A DNA stretch of 64,000 bases from Turnera subulata (lineage: Eukaryota > Streptophyta > Magnoliopsida > Malpighiales > Passifloraceae): the NCBI GenBank assembly GCA_028386065.3, contig JAKUCV010002511.1:126737-190736 (forward strand), read 5' to 3'. Positions 28,435 to 39,605 of this stretch are shown piece after piece. The notes beneath the pieces are model-generated. The model was not told the origin of the DNA and made no database searches. It worked only from the letters and a program-made list of their open reading frames with translations. The translations under genes were made by a program, and so were the position numbers. How positions within the stretch are numbered: the first letter of the stretch is position 1; each line of letters starts with the position of its first letter.

Positions 28435-29120
28435 TAGGGAAGTAATGGGTTCAAGAGACTTTGTGCAATTGTTGAATCTTGTGTGCCTTTTTACTTGTCA
28501 TCAAAATTGCCTTGCATTCATGGTGATTGAGGTGAAGCTTCTACCGTAAGAGGGAGAGGGAATCCAAGTCCACCACATGCTTTCTTTAAGCGATGGCGGC
28601 TTGAGTGAACCCATTTCTCGATGCTTAGCAATGATGGGAATTAATGGGCCTTGGACCTCACGCGATATCCATTATCACATGTGAGTAGGTCAACCTATTC
28701 CCTAGCGGCAATCTCTAGCCCCCAACCAGTTGCATACCCTGAGCATCTCATGCATATTGAGTCAGTAAGTGGTATGTGCATTTTTTGTGTGATTATTATT
28801 GTGGATTTGTGTATGTGTAAATAGAGTGTTTTTATTTATTGTGTGATATGTGTAATTAGTGGGACCGCCGTGCCAACTCTGCGTAGGGGCAATATTGCGT
28901 AGTATAAATTGAAGAGTTAGGTAAAAGAACCCTAGAGATGTAAGTATACATATCTAAGCTGATGATAAATTTTTGGTGTTGTTGCCCCAGTTGACATATA
29001 TGTCCTGTCAGCCTACCTTGTTTTAGGGAATCCCCATTTGCATACATTGAACATTGCATCACATGCTTTTCAAATCAAACAAATCGAGTCGAGGTGCATC
29101 GTTTTTGTTGAAACTTGAGT
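28435..29120 (+). other. LARD internal leader, non-coding
   Basis: No ORF of note. AT-rich with GT-rich patches around 28770-28860. It resembles the untranslated leader of large plant LTR elements. Confidence 0.5.
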
Positions 29121-29699
29121 TTTCTTGAAATGCCCCGACCCGTATTTACCATAAACAGTAAACACGTGCCGGAACTGTAATGACCCAACCAAACAAAGCC
29201 CAACATACAGTGTATACATCAGTAACTCTGGCTCAACAGCCCAAAATATAAACATCAATAACATCACAACCGGCCCAAGGCCCAACAATAACAATAAATA
29301 GCACAGCGGAAGACTTAATAACTCACAAAGACATTGTATGCGACACTGATGCAAACTATGGATCCGAGTCCTGTCCAAGGGATAACGTCGCAACCTGTCT
29401 GGAATGCATCATACCTGAACCACAAATAACTCAACCTACGGGATGAAAGCCCGCAGGTGACGGGTGAGTCCGAAGTGCTCACCGACGAAGGATAGACAAT
29501 CAATATGCAACACTATAATTTACTCAAGGTCGAAAACAAGCATAACAGCCAAAATACACCAAACCCAAAGACTCGACCCCAAACTGGTCCAAGACCCAAA
29601 AGATTTAAACAAAAATCCAATTCCAATTTAATCTTTCTGGGCCCTGTCACGGATAACCTAGGGGTCAGACCTGGTTATCAACATATTTCGGGTGCCAGA

Positions 29700-30095
29700 C
29701 CAAACCAAGAGAGCCCAGGGATTGACATCCCAAAATAGTAACCCAGGGATAGACATCCCAAATATAATCACGGGATAGACATCCCAAGCATAGACATGCT
29801 TATCACAAGTAACCCAGGTCATGGCCACCACAAAACAGTCTTAAACCATCGAGTCGTACCACTACTTACCACGTGACAATTATATTATCATCATCCAAAT
29901 CCAATTCTCAGGGATCAACATCCCTAACCAAAGTACCGGGATAGACATCCCAACCAAAACCGAGGATCGACATCCTGATCACAATTTATTATTTAATCCT
30001 TAATACTTTATACCAAAAGAGACAGCAATAGACATCCAAAACTCAAAGCACGGGGATAAACATCCCAAAAATAATCAGGACACTGGGATAAACAT
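29700..30095. repeat. Cluster of GGGAT-AGAC-ATCCC hairpins in the solo LTR
   Basis: About nine copies of a 14-nt inverted repeat, 5-bp arms GGGAT/ATCCC around a 4-nt loop (AGAC, TGAC, CAAC, AAAC variants). Examples lie at 29716, 29746, 29771, 29940 and 30053. Loop variation with preserved arms suggests the pairing is what is kept. Confidence 0.8.
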
Positions 30096-31504
30096 TCCGA
30101 AACAAACCACAGCAAATGCAACACTCAACAGTGAAACAATCATCAAACACAACAACCGAGTAATATAGGCACATATTGAAGGAAATCCATCCTCACCTTA
30201 GCCGATTACTCAACTCTGAAGACAGTGATCGGTCCAAAGCCGGCTTCTCGGGAAACTGCCCGACATCATTACCTATACAACAAAACAATATGCTCACATA
30301 AATGCACATAATCGGTATGCTATGATGCCAAAATTGCGAAATAAACCCATCCTGGTTCATACCCTTTATTATCATCTTTTACCGAAAATATTATACCGTA
30401 CGTATATCCGAATATAATTTCGGTACCATACTTCAATTAAAACTCTTGTCTTCCAAGATAATAACAATATAATTTTCCTAGAAATTATATCATATATATA
30501 TATTTTTCTCGAAATTATTTCCATAAAATATATTTCTTACGAAAATATAATTACCAAATATTATTTTCTTTAGAAAACCATATTTCCAGAAAAAATAATC
30601 ATACAAAATTATTTTCTGAAGATAAATACAAATTAATAAATATACACATATATATTTTCCAAGAAATTATATACCAAAGTAATTATATATTTTCAAAACT
30701 TTTATTTTTGTACACCATAACTACATATTTTCCAAAAAGATAATCAGTTACCATTATTTCCAGGGAAAATAATATTTATATAAAATTTCCAAAAATTATT
30801 TTCATGGTGTATATATTTTTTTCCAAATAATAATAGTTTTTCCAAAACATAACTTAATTATTTATCAGAGTATATATATTTATATTTTTCTCAAAATACC
30901 AGAATTAAACTAGCCATAATTTTCTCAAAGTAAATATATATTTTTTTCAAAATTAACTACCAGAAGATAAATAAATATATATATATTTTTTTGTTTTTTT
31001 TTAAAATAAAACCGGACTGGGCCATGAATAGTATCGGCCCAGACCAAGGCAGCAGGCCCGAAGCACAGGCCCACGCCCAGACCTGGCCCAACACCCATCC
31101 GGCCCAACCCAGACATCAGCCCACTATTAAGAACCCAGGTTCGCGACCCGCCCGAAGGAAACTGGTCGTCACAAACCCGTGCTCACCTCGCGGGTTGCAG
31201 CGGCGCGGCGCGGATCGATGCAGGCGACACGGACTCGGAGGCGCGACGAGCAAGGCGACGCGATGTCGCAGTGGTGGCTCGCTGCTAGGGTTCGTCGTCG
31301 GCAGCGGCGCAAAGGGGCAGATCCGACGGGTCTGCTCCTCGGGTCTATGGCAGCTGGCGGCGCGTCGACAGGCGGAAGACGACGGGGAGGGCGGCGTCGA
31401 GGTCGCGATGGCACGACGACTCTCCTGGCGGCAGCGGCGGAGCACGAGACTGCTTGGAACGCTACGGGGTGAACAGTGTCGGGAGAGGGGAAGGTGACGG
31501 CACT

Positions 31505-31830
31505 GTTCACTCTTCCGTTTCCCTTTTTTTTTTGGTTTCGTTTTCTTTCCTATTTTCTTTTCTTTCTTCCTATTTTTCTATTTCCTTCTAACTTTTTTTT
31601 TCATTTTCTGAGTTTATTTTTTTTCATCTCTTTTTTTTTCTTCTTTTTTTTTTCCTTCCTTTTCTTTTCTTTTTCCTCTCTTTTTTTTTCTCCAGATTTT
31701 CCTCTCTTTTTTTTCTTTCTTTTTTTTTTCTTTTCTTCTCTTTTTTTTCTCTCTTCTTTTCTCTCTCTTTTTTTTTTCCTTTCCTTCTTCCTTCCTTCTT
31801 CCTTTCTTCCTCTTCCCAGCTGCTTTTAAA
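31505..31830 (+). repeat. Polypyrimidine low-complexity tract
   Basis: Over 300 bases of T/C runs with almost no purine (purine-rich on the LTR's own strand). The Lys/Glu-rich and Phe-rich frames here are artefacts of composition. Confidence 0.9.
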
Positions 31831-32171
31831 CTGATGAAAACACTGCACATCAGCCGCCTGCATAGTTGCTTCAATTATGCAGGTTTGGCTGCATATGAGG
31901 CGGGTCCGATCCGGACCAGAAAATAACAGATACCCCCTTAGTTATTTTCCGATGTGATTTTTCTGAGGATTCCGGGACCCGAAAAATACCAACTTAGGTC
32001 CGTAAAATCCACGAAAAAATATCGAGCACGGGAAAAGACTCGGTTACGAAAATCGACGCTTGATTTACCTTGAATTAATTACTCAAGATTAATTCATTCG
32101 GTAAATCACTGTTTAACGACTTTTACAGTCCCGGTAAAAATCCAAATTTTTACCCGGGCTGTTACATTTCT

Positions 32172-34320
32172 CAAAAAATAAAAAGGAGATTGTTTTCAAA
32201 GAAAAGAAATATCTTTTGCGAGTATATTCCATCATATTTTCCACCAATTGTTGTTTGAAATAAAACAAAGCCTAAGTCTAGGACTCTTGATGGCCATGAA
32301 CCGAATTGACTGAAAATCCTACCTTTAGGACACCATGAATGAAAAACTAATTTTTCAAATCCACCAATTGCCATGACTATGGGGAATTTTGTTGATGGAT
32401 AACCAATGACGACTCTTGGAGTTTCAAATTTTCTGTGTTGCTCAACCCGGCATTTGTTTTTCCGAACACCCAATGCCTATTTCTTTTTTTTTAAAAAAAA
32501 TCTTGACGTCAAGATTTACTTCCTAGAACAAATCGCCAGGCCTTTTCAGAGAGAATTTCTCATATTGATGCTCGATAAAGGATATGATTTAGGCCCTCTT
32601 TGCTCAAGCCCGCAAGCCAACAAAAAGCCTACCCAGTAGCAATGTCCCTTGATAACCCTCTTTGAGCCCATGAAGTGATAGCCAGACTTTCTTTGACTAC
32701 CCACATCAACCCACCTTTAGCCCTTTGGAGGCTTCTCTACGGCTATCATATATTTATCTTTCATAAGTCATACCTTTTTCAAAACTCATTGGGAAGATCT
32801 CACTCCGGGCTTTTATCATAGAATTCTTTTTTGATGATAAGTGCACATGAACCTCAACTTTTACACATCCAAGATGGTCGATACAACGAATCGCTTCAAG
32901 AGTAGTATAAAAGGCCGAAGTGCACACATGGAGAAATAGCGAAGCCCATCACCGAAAGTCGTTGAAGTCAATCGAAGAAAAATCATCAAATTCTTCCAAA
33001 ATTGATTTCGGCAAATTCAAACAGCAAAGAAGAAAATGTGTGCTAAAGCAATTGTTTTGAAGCAAGAAGAATTTCCTCGAGAAGGTCGAGCCAAGTTGGA
33101 TGTTATCTCAAGAATTGCACTTCAAGAATATATTGTTTCCCTGATGGGAGTTCACTCAAGATCTTTCCTAAAATGTGGTTTTGAACTTTGAATCCCTTAC
33201 TATCCTTCTTTGATGAACTTATAGACATGACCCTATTACAACCCTTAATGAAAGACCTATTGATCCATTTGAGAGTATATATATATAATAGTGGAGTTTA
33301 GACCTGGGATTGGCCTATGGGATTTTTTTTTAAAAGTTTTATGACGTCAAATCATACTTGCATATGGGATCTTTCTTCGTTCGGGTTTTTATTCTAAAAA
33401 CTTTTTTTTATGAACTCTTAAGAGTCCTCGATTGGGTGTCTCGATCTAAGTTCCCTTTAGACGGTGATTTGGTGAAGATTTTCAAATCCTTCAATTTGAA
33501 GCATCTTATTACTACTGGTTTTGGCCATTCATGGGGTCCTTGTTGAAGAAAAAATTCATGGTCATTGGGAGTCCTTCACGTGAAGCTTTTGTGATTTTAG
33601 ATAGGATAACTCGCGTTTTTCAAGTTTCTTAACTTCCACCTTCGGCTCAAACGAGTTTTAATGCTCATGCATCATACTAGGGGGCATTCGCATCCAAACA
33701 CACTATGTAGAAGTAGAGAATACTTGCATTCAAGAAGCAGACACATCATGTAGAATTAGGAAGCACTTGCATTCGGAAAAAAAAAGAGAGAGAGAAGGAA
33801 AAAATTGAATAGGGAGAAAACATGTCATAAGCACTTGCATTTGAAAGGAAACATGTAGAAGATAAACACATTGTGGACATGCTCATGCATCACTTACATG
33901 TAGAACATGGATTCCCTGAGAAGGTAGACCTGGTTGAGGGTAGATGACCAATGAAAGTGCCAACATCAGAAATTCATCATTTGATATAGACATGCATCTC
34001 CTGGGATTAATGACTAGAGGGACGTGGCATGCCCGAATCTTTAGATGACTTTGTTTGTAGAATAACGGGCATGCCATGCTCACACTCGAGGTGTAGACAT
34101 TATGATCACCTGTAGATTCTAGGGGCACGGTGGCCTCCTGCTTTTGATGATTAATGATTGATGTTGGACATTCTTGAGAAGATGTAAGGCCTAATTTTTT
34201 TTTTGATAAAGTTGATGTGTGTTGACTCGGGCATTCGAGGAGATGTAAGCCCCAACTTTTGTCGATGAGTTTGGGCATTCTCAATAAAGCGAGTTGTAAG
34301 GCCCAACCTTTTTTTGTGAA
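32172..34320 (+). other. LARD interior, unrecognised
   Basis: Short frames only, none resembling gag or pol. From about 33690 the text repeats CATGTAGAA and ACTTGCATT words, then GGCCCAACTTTT words, grading into the hairpin array that follows. Confidence 0.5.
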
Positions 34321-34324
34321 ATGA

Positions 34325-35775
34325 TGTCAGGGGCATGCTACCCCATGATTTGAATTGTGTAATTTTTGGGGCATGCTACCCCATTAGAGTTAATGTCTGA
34401 TTCTAAGGGCATAGCTGCCCATCTTTTTTTTTAATGAGTGCACGAAGGGCATAACTGCCCTAGTTTTTGGAACTTGAATCAGGGGCATAGATGCCCTAAT
34501 TTTGAAAGTTGAACAAATGGTATTGCTGCCTAGATTTTTGAACACAAGAGGCATAACTGCCCTAATTTTCTAATGTTGAGAGAGGGCATGGCTGCCCGCA
34601 TTTTCGAAGTTGATTACGCCATGGGCATAGCTGCCCAAATTTTTTGATTTAAGTTTATCAGGGGCATAGCTGCTCGATTTTTGTAGACATATGAGGGGCA
34701 TAGCTGCCCGACTCTTTCGAGGCGATTTTAAATCAAGGGCATAGCTGCCCAAGTTTTTGAAATGGAAGGGCATAGCTGCCCAAGTTCATGATTGCATGGT
34801 GGGTATAGCTGCCCGGATTTCTTTTGATTTAGATACATTAGGGGCATAGCTGCCCGAATTTTTAAGCATAAGGGGCATAGCTGCCCAATTTTTCTTTATT
34901 TGATTACACGGAGGGCATAGCTGCCCAAGTTTTTTTAAGTTGGATGCATCGTGGGCATAGCTGTCCAAGTTTATTTGATTGCATAAGGGGCATAGCTGCT
35001 GGAGTTTTTTTTGAATTTGATTGCATTAAGGGCATAGTTGCACGTGTTTTTGAATTTAATCGAAGGGCATAGCTGCTCGAGTTTTTTTTGAATATGATTG
35101 CATTAAGGGCATAGCTGCACGTGTTTTTGAATTTAATCAAAGGGCATGGCTGCCTGAGTTCTTAACTCGGTTGCATGAAGGGCATAGCTGCCCGTGTTTT
35201 TGAATTCGATTGCATAGAGGGCATAGCTGCCCGATTTTTTAATTTGATCATGTTAAGGGCATAGCTGCCTGGATTGTTAATCGCATCAAGGGCATAGCTG
35301 CCCGATTTCTTCAAGATGATTTCAAACCAAGGGCATAGCTGCCCGAATTTGTGAAGTTAATTATGTCAGGGGCATAGCTGCCCAAATTTTTGAAGTTGAC
35401 TACATCGAAGGCATAGCTGCCTGAGTTTCCAAAAAAAGTTACACCAGGGGCATAGCTGCCTAGTTTTCTTAAGTTTATTGCAAAGTGAGGACATAGTTGT
35501 CCAAGTTTCTAAAATTGGTCACGTCAAGGGCATAGCTGCCCATATGTTTCGAATTCATTGCACACAAGGGGCATAGCTTTCCGATTTTTTATGCATTAGG
35601 GGCATAGCTGCTTCGAGGTTTTAAAATAATCATGCATCATTGGGCATAGCTTCCCGAAGTGTTAAAATTAATCACCTCCTAAGGGCATATCTGCCCGAAA
35701 TTTTCAGATGATTACACATTTGGGGGTATAGCTGCCCCATATTTTCAAACCAAGAGCATAGCTGCTCAAAATTCT
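34325..35775 (+). repeat. Array of about 39 GGGCA-TAGC-TGCCC hairpins
   Basis: A 14-nt core, 5-bp arms GGGCA/TGCCC around the loop TAGC, recurs about 39 times at a mean spacing near 38 bp. It is usually followed by a T-rich run and a variable AT-rich linker. Examples at 34622, 34737, 34841, 34913, 35178, 35288 and 35369 are perfect; others have single changes in arm or loop. Linkers differ far more than the core. The array ends about 100 bp before the 3' LTR. It is not a CRISPR: the host is a plant, linkers are AT-rich and irregular, and no cas genes exist. Confidence 0.88.
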
Positions 35776-35878
35776 GGACACATCACAATTACTACTTACA
35801 TCAATCATTCAAATTTGGTTGTTCCTTTCTTACGTTGTTTCGTCCTTAGTTTCTAAGGACTCATCAACGAAGGGCATC

Positions 35879-37460
35879 TGTCAACACCCAAATTTAACCC
35901 ACGGATATTCTATTAAATTAGACTTTTAACATGCCTGAACCTTGAGATTGATGAGATGATTTGGTCTTAGGATTAAGACATGTTAGGAAATTATTTTAGT
36001 AGAATTTATATCTTTTGGTAATTTGAACCTTTATGTGTTTGAATTCTAGGATTAATTAGATGATTAAATCTTAGGATAAAAATATACACTAAGGTCTAAT
36101 GCACTAACATATATTTTATTTCATTGCTTGGGCTTTCTTATTTATTGTCAACCCAATTATATTGAAATGATTTATTTTTAGGTTAGGAATAAATCTAGAG
36201 GCACAAGTTAATGAAGTAATGGATTCTCCAGTGTTGATTAGCCCATAAACATTTTACTTGCAGACTAATCTTGACTCTGATTTTTGTAGAAAATCATAAT
36301 CAAATCATCCTTTTAATGGTAAAAATTTTTTTGGTATGATTTTTGCATAAAATGGAGATTTAATGTGTGTCAATCAGTCATGGGATGATTAGGAGGAGTG
36401 CTAATCAAGAAAAGAAGATTTTCTGGGTTGACTAGGGGTTAATTACACGGTTAGATCAAATCAAAGCGCAATTAGGGGGATCGGGGGCTGAAAAAAAGGG
36501 AAGAACGTGTGAAACTGCAGGAGCCAGGCGGCCATCTGGGGATGATCGCCAGGTCCTGGCGGACATGCGGGGATGACCGCCAGGTTCTGGCGGACATGGG
36601 CGCCCAGAAACTGAGTTTTTGCCGATTTTCATTCCTAATTCGATTCTACACGGTTTTGGCCCAGATTTTCAGCCAAGATCTTCATCATTAAGAGGTCCAC
36701 GCCCCTGCACTCACCCAGAAAACTATAAATAGGACCCCCCATTCACATCTCAAGACACACAATCTTTCTCACATATACACCCATAAGCCTTGAGTGCTTG
36801 GAGAAACTCTACCTCTCCAAGTCCATAGAAAGATTCTTAGGAAGAAACTCTGGAGGAATTTCATGGGAGGCATCAACAGTAGTCCAGCAAGGAAGAGTCA
36901 AGAGGAGGATCAACCATTGAGCTTAGAAGTGGAAAGAAGGTGGGTGTAGAACTCAACCCATTACAAGGAGCTAGAGGAGGGCTACAGGAGGTAACACTAA
37001 ACCTTCTTTTGATTGATGATTATATGTTGATGCTTTTGATGATGTAAGTGGCTGATTTGTGTCATGTTTAGAACTACGTGGCTTTGACCCCGGTCACTCG
37101 GGTACGTAGGTAGTCTCGGTTTTACAACGAGATGCAAGCCAAATCTTCTTCTTCTCCCCCATTCTTTTTATGTCCCACACATGCACACTTGCACCAAGCA
37201 CACTTGCATTTTGCAATTGCACATAGTCTTGACCTAACACGGATAGGTGCCTAACACCTTCCCATCTGTGACGAACCCCCCGATCCCATAACTTTGGTTC
37301 GCCATGACCATGTAGCGTAAAGGAGTCACACGAAGGTTTTTCCCAAGTTTTGTCCTTAATAAGATTTGGGTGGCGACTCTAATGTCATGGGAATGACCCG
37401 AGGAAGAAGGTGAAAGGATTAGGTGAATAGGCCCAAGTGATTTTGGGTCGGGTATTCACA
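35879..37460 (+). repeat. LARD 3' LTR
   Basis: 1582 bp, homologous to 26907-28420. It carries two 31-bp units at 36538-36599 (GGGGATGAxCGCCAGG...GGCGGACATG) that are absent from the 5' LTR, so it has expanded since insertion or the 5' copy has contracted. Confidence 0.9.
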
Positions 37461-37465
37461 GTTAT

Positions 37466-38361
37466 GCCCCACTCTGCCAAGCATTTCTCAATTGTAGCAA
37501 CAATTTTCTCACCTTTATGACTACCTATAGGACATAGATTCAGTACATACTTCCTCAACTTCCACTCATTATCGATAAAATGAGCAGTTAAGCTCATGTA
37601 GTTAATCCTCTGAATCGATGTCCAAGTGTCTGTGGTGAGACACACCCTCTCACAATTAGACTTAATAAATTCCTTCAGATGCTTTTTCTCATCTAAATAA
37701 AACTGGAGTCAGTCCCTAAAAACAGTTCATCTAGAAGGCACTTTGAATTTAGGAAAAGCAACAGACAAGAATTCCTAAAACCATAACCCTCTACAAACCT
37801 AAAAGGCAGCTCATCTATAATGATCATCCCTGCTAAGGCTTTCCTAACAGCTTCCTGATTGAACCTATATGTTGTTAGAGTAGACTTTCCCTCCTCATCC
37901 TCCCCATGAATCAATTCAGTCTGTCCATAATCATCTAGGGTATGATTGGAAAGGCATCTTTTAAGGTGAGCTAACATACCAGAAGTTCCATTCTTCTTCG
38001 GATCAGCTCTGAATTCCTGGCCACATCGCTTGCATTTTCCAATTCTGATCCCACTAGGACTATCCATCTTACTGAAATGCTCCCACACCTTGGACATATC
38101 CTTGCCTGTTTTCTTGAGTAGGCTCATCATCTTCTTCCCCTCTACATTTGGGGTTCCTCCTTCCTGGTTTTGAGTGGTGTCTACAGTCTCTGCTCCTGGT
38201 CCTCCAGTTTCATTCAATGTGCTTGGAGTTGGAGTTGGTGGAGGTCCTGGTGGAGCCGGTGTAGTCGTCATCACTGCTAGTTTGGTTGAAGCTAGCCTCA
38301 TATTATCAACCTCCATCGCTGCTGCTTCCTCAGTTGCACGGATTCCAGAACTTCCCACCAT
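37466..38361 (-). pseudogene. hAT transposase, N-terminal third with BED zinc finger
   Basis: From the ATG at 38361 (MVGSSGIRATEEAAAMEVDN): a Pro/Thr-rich linker, then a BED finger (VWEHFSKMDSPSGIRIGKCK, CGQEF, HLKRC with the C-x2-C..H-x4-C pattern), and FVEGYGF. A frameshift near 37770 follows, then CLTTDTWTSIQRINYMSLTA, HFIDNEWKLRKYVLNL and AEWGI up to the TSD. It continues at 26906 across the LARD. The CTTDxWTSxQ block is typical of Ac-like plant hAT proteins. Confidence 0.88.
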
Positions 38362-39605
38362 TGATTCACTGTTGTGATCAATTTTTTTCCATCTTAAAAA
38401 AAAATAAACAGAAAAAGTTCCAGCAACGATCAAAATTCAAACCGAAAGCATTCCAGCAACGATTAAACACAAAACAAACATTCCAGCAACGATTAACTTT
38501 AAATAGAAAACAAAACATTCCCCGAAACGATCCATTTTAAACACAAAACAACACATTCCTAGCATAGATTAATCTCAAACACAAAACAAAACATTCCCAG
38601 CAACGATTAAACAAAAAACAAAACATTCCTAGCAATGATTAAACACAATTAAACAAAATATTCCAGCATAAAAGCAAGAAAGAACACAATTAGAGAAAGA
38701 TACTTACAAGTTGGAGACTTTGGCCTTCTGATTAGGGTTTCGAATTTGAATCGATTGGTGATTAGCCGATTAGGGCTCGAGAAATTGGGGCTTCTGTTTT
38801 GTGTTTCTGAATTAGGGATTTAGAGGCAAGAATTCGATTTGGGGTTAGGGTTTGACTAATTGGGGGTTTTGTTTTGGGGTTCTGATTTCTGAGTTAGGGT
38901 TTCGAATTTGTTTGGGGATTAGGGTTCGATTAGACAAATTGGGACTCTGGACTTCCAAATCAGGTTTCAATTAGGGAGCTTAGGTTTTGACTACTTCTAA
39001 TTGGGGTTCAAAAATTGGGGTAAAGCCGTGAACTGTGAAGGGGCCGAATTAGAGACTTGAGAGCTGAGACTGAGAGAGAAAAGGGAAGGGGTGATTGATT
39101 ATGACAGAAAACGGTTGTTGTGCCGTTCTCGAAGGAGCTGCTGTGGTGGTGTGTGGCTAGGGTTTTCGAGAGAGATACTCAGAGAGACAGAGAAGAGAAG
39201 TAGAGAACGAGAGAGAGAGAAGAGAATTTGAAAGTGACGGGTTTCGTTTCGATTTTTAGGGTTAGGATGTTTTATTATTTTTCTTCTGCTTGATTTATGA
39301 TTGTGTTTGGGTTGGGTATGGGTTAGTGATCTTTTTGGGCTGGATATTGGTTAATGGGTGTTTGGGTAAGTGAATTTTTGGGCTGGGTAATGGATTTGGT
39401 GGCATTGGGTGGGGCTCTGTACGTATTGGGCTTGTCGGTATCGGCCTATGCCGAATACCGACGGTTCGAAAGGCTTCCGACTGATTCCTTCTACCCCTTC
39501 GTTTGGCACGGTATGAATATGTGGGGTGGCTCTAAAATGCTCCAAATTCTGAGCCGATACCGTCGGTATTGGGTCGGTATTGGACGGTTTTTTTGCTCAG
39601 TCCTA
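38362..39605 (-). mobile_element. hAT element 5' flank and terminal end
   Basis: Upstream of the transposase start lie a repeated TTCCAGCAACGATTAA word (38420-38640), TTAGGGTT-rich leader sequence, and, at 39570-39605, GGTATTGGACGG followed by a T run and GCTCAGTCCTA. On the minus strand this reads TAGGACTGAGCAAAAAAACC, the usual style of a plant hAT terminus. The opposite end near 25000 was not found. Confidence 0.55.

Larger units (their letters stand above)
29126..32166 (-). mobile_element. Solo LTR, 3.04 kb, nested in the LARD
   Basis: On the minus strand it begins TGTAACAGCCCGGGTAAAA and ends GGGGCATTTCA. It is flanked by a perfect 5-bp TSD, TTTCT (29121-29125, 32167-32171). No internal region or partner LTR lies beside it, so it is a recombined solo LTR. 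Related ends occur at 50154-50360 (3' end) and 63802-64000 (5' end). Inside are a GATAGACATCC hairpin cluster, an AT-rich tract (30370-31000), a GC-rich block (31020-31480) and a pyrimidine tract (31510-31830). ORFs in the GC-rich block appear on both strands and are not considered genes. Confidence 0.9.
26907..37460 (+). mobile_element. LARD-like LTR retrotransposon, 10.55 kb, in the hAT gene
   Basis: LTRs 26907-28420 and 35879-37460 start TGTGAATACCC or TGTCAACACCC and end GGGTATTCACA. The element is bounded by a perfect 5-bp TSD, GTTAT (26902-26906 and 37461-37465), and splits the hAT frame exactly there. The interior has no recognisable gag, protease, RT or integrase. It holds a non-coding leader, a nested 3.04-kb solo LTR (29126-32166), unrecognised sequence (32172-33880) and a hairpin array (34330-35770). 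Length, large LTRs and lack of coding fit a large retrotransposon derivative. Orientation is assigned from LTR TATA and PBS-like position and is not certain. Confidence 0.9.

Noticed and set aside
31116..31510. Overlapping long GC-rich ORFs on both strands
   Set aside because: Open frames occur on both strands in a GC-rich block inside a solo LTR; they follow composition, with no family match.
31476..31874. Phe-rich and Lys/Glu-rich ORFs
   Set aside because: They are translations of one polypyrimidine/polypurine tract.
34570..35140. Repetitive minus-strand ORFs reading GSYA/AAMPLM
   Set aside because: Produced by the hairpin array; they end and restart with linker length and have no start context.
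34325..35775. CRISPR array
   Set aside because: Plant DNA, 14-nt cores with irregular AT-rich linkers, no cas genes; part of an LTR element.
26907..37460. Endogenous pararetrovirus or autonomous gypsy element
   Set aside because: No RT, RNase H, movement or coat-like frame anywhere in the interior; TSD and LTRs fit a LARD.
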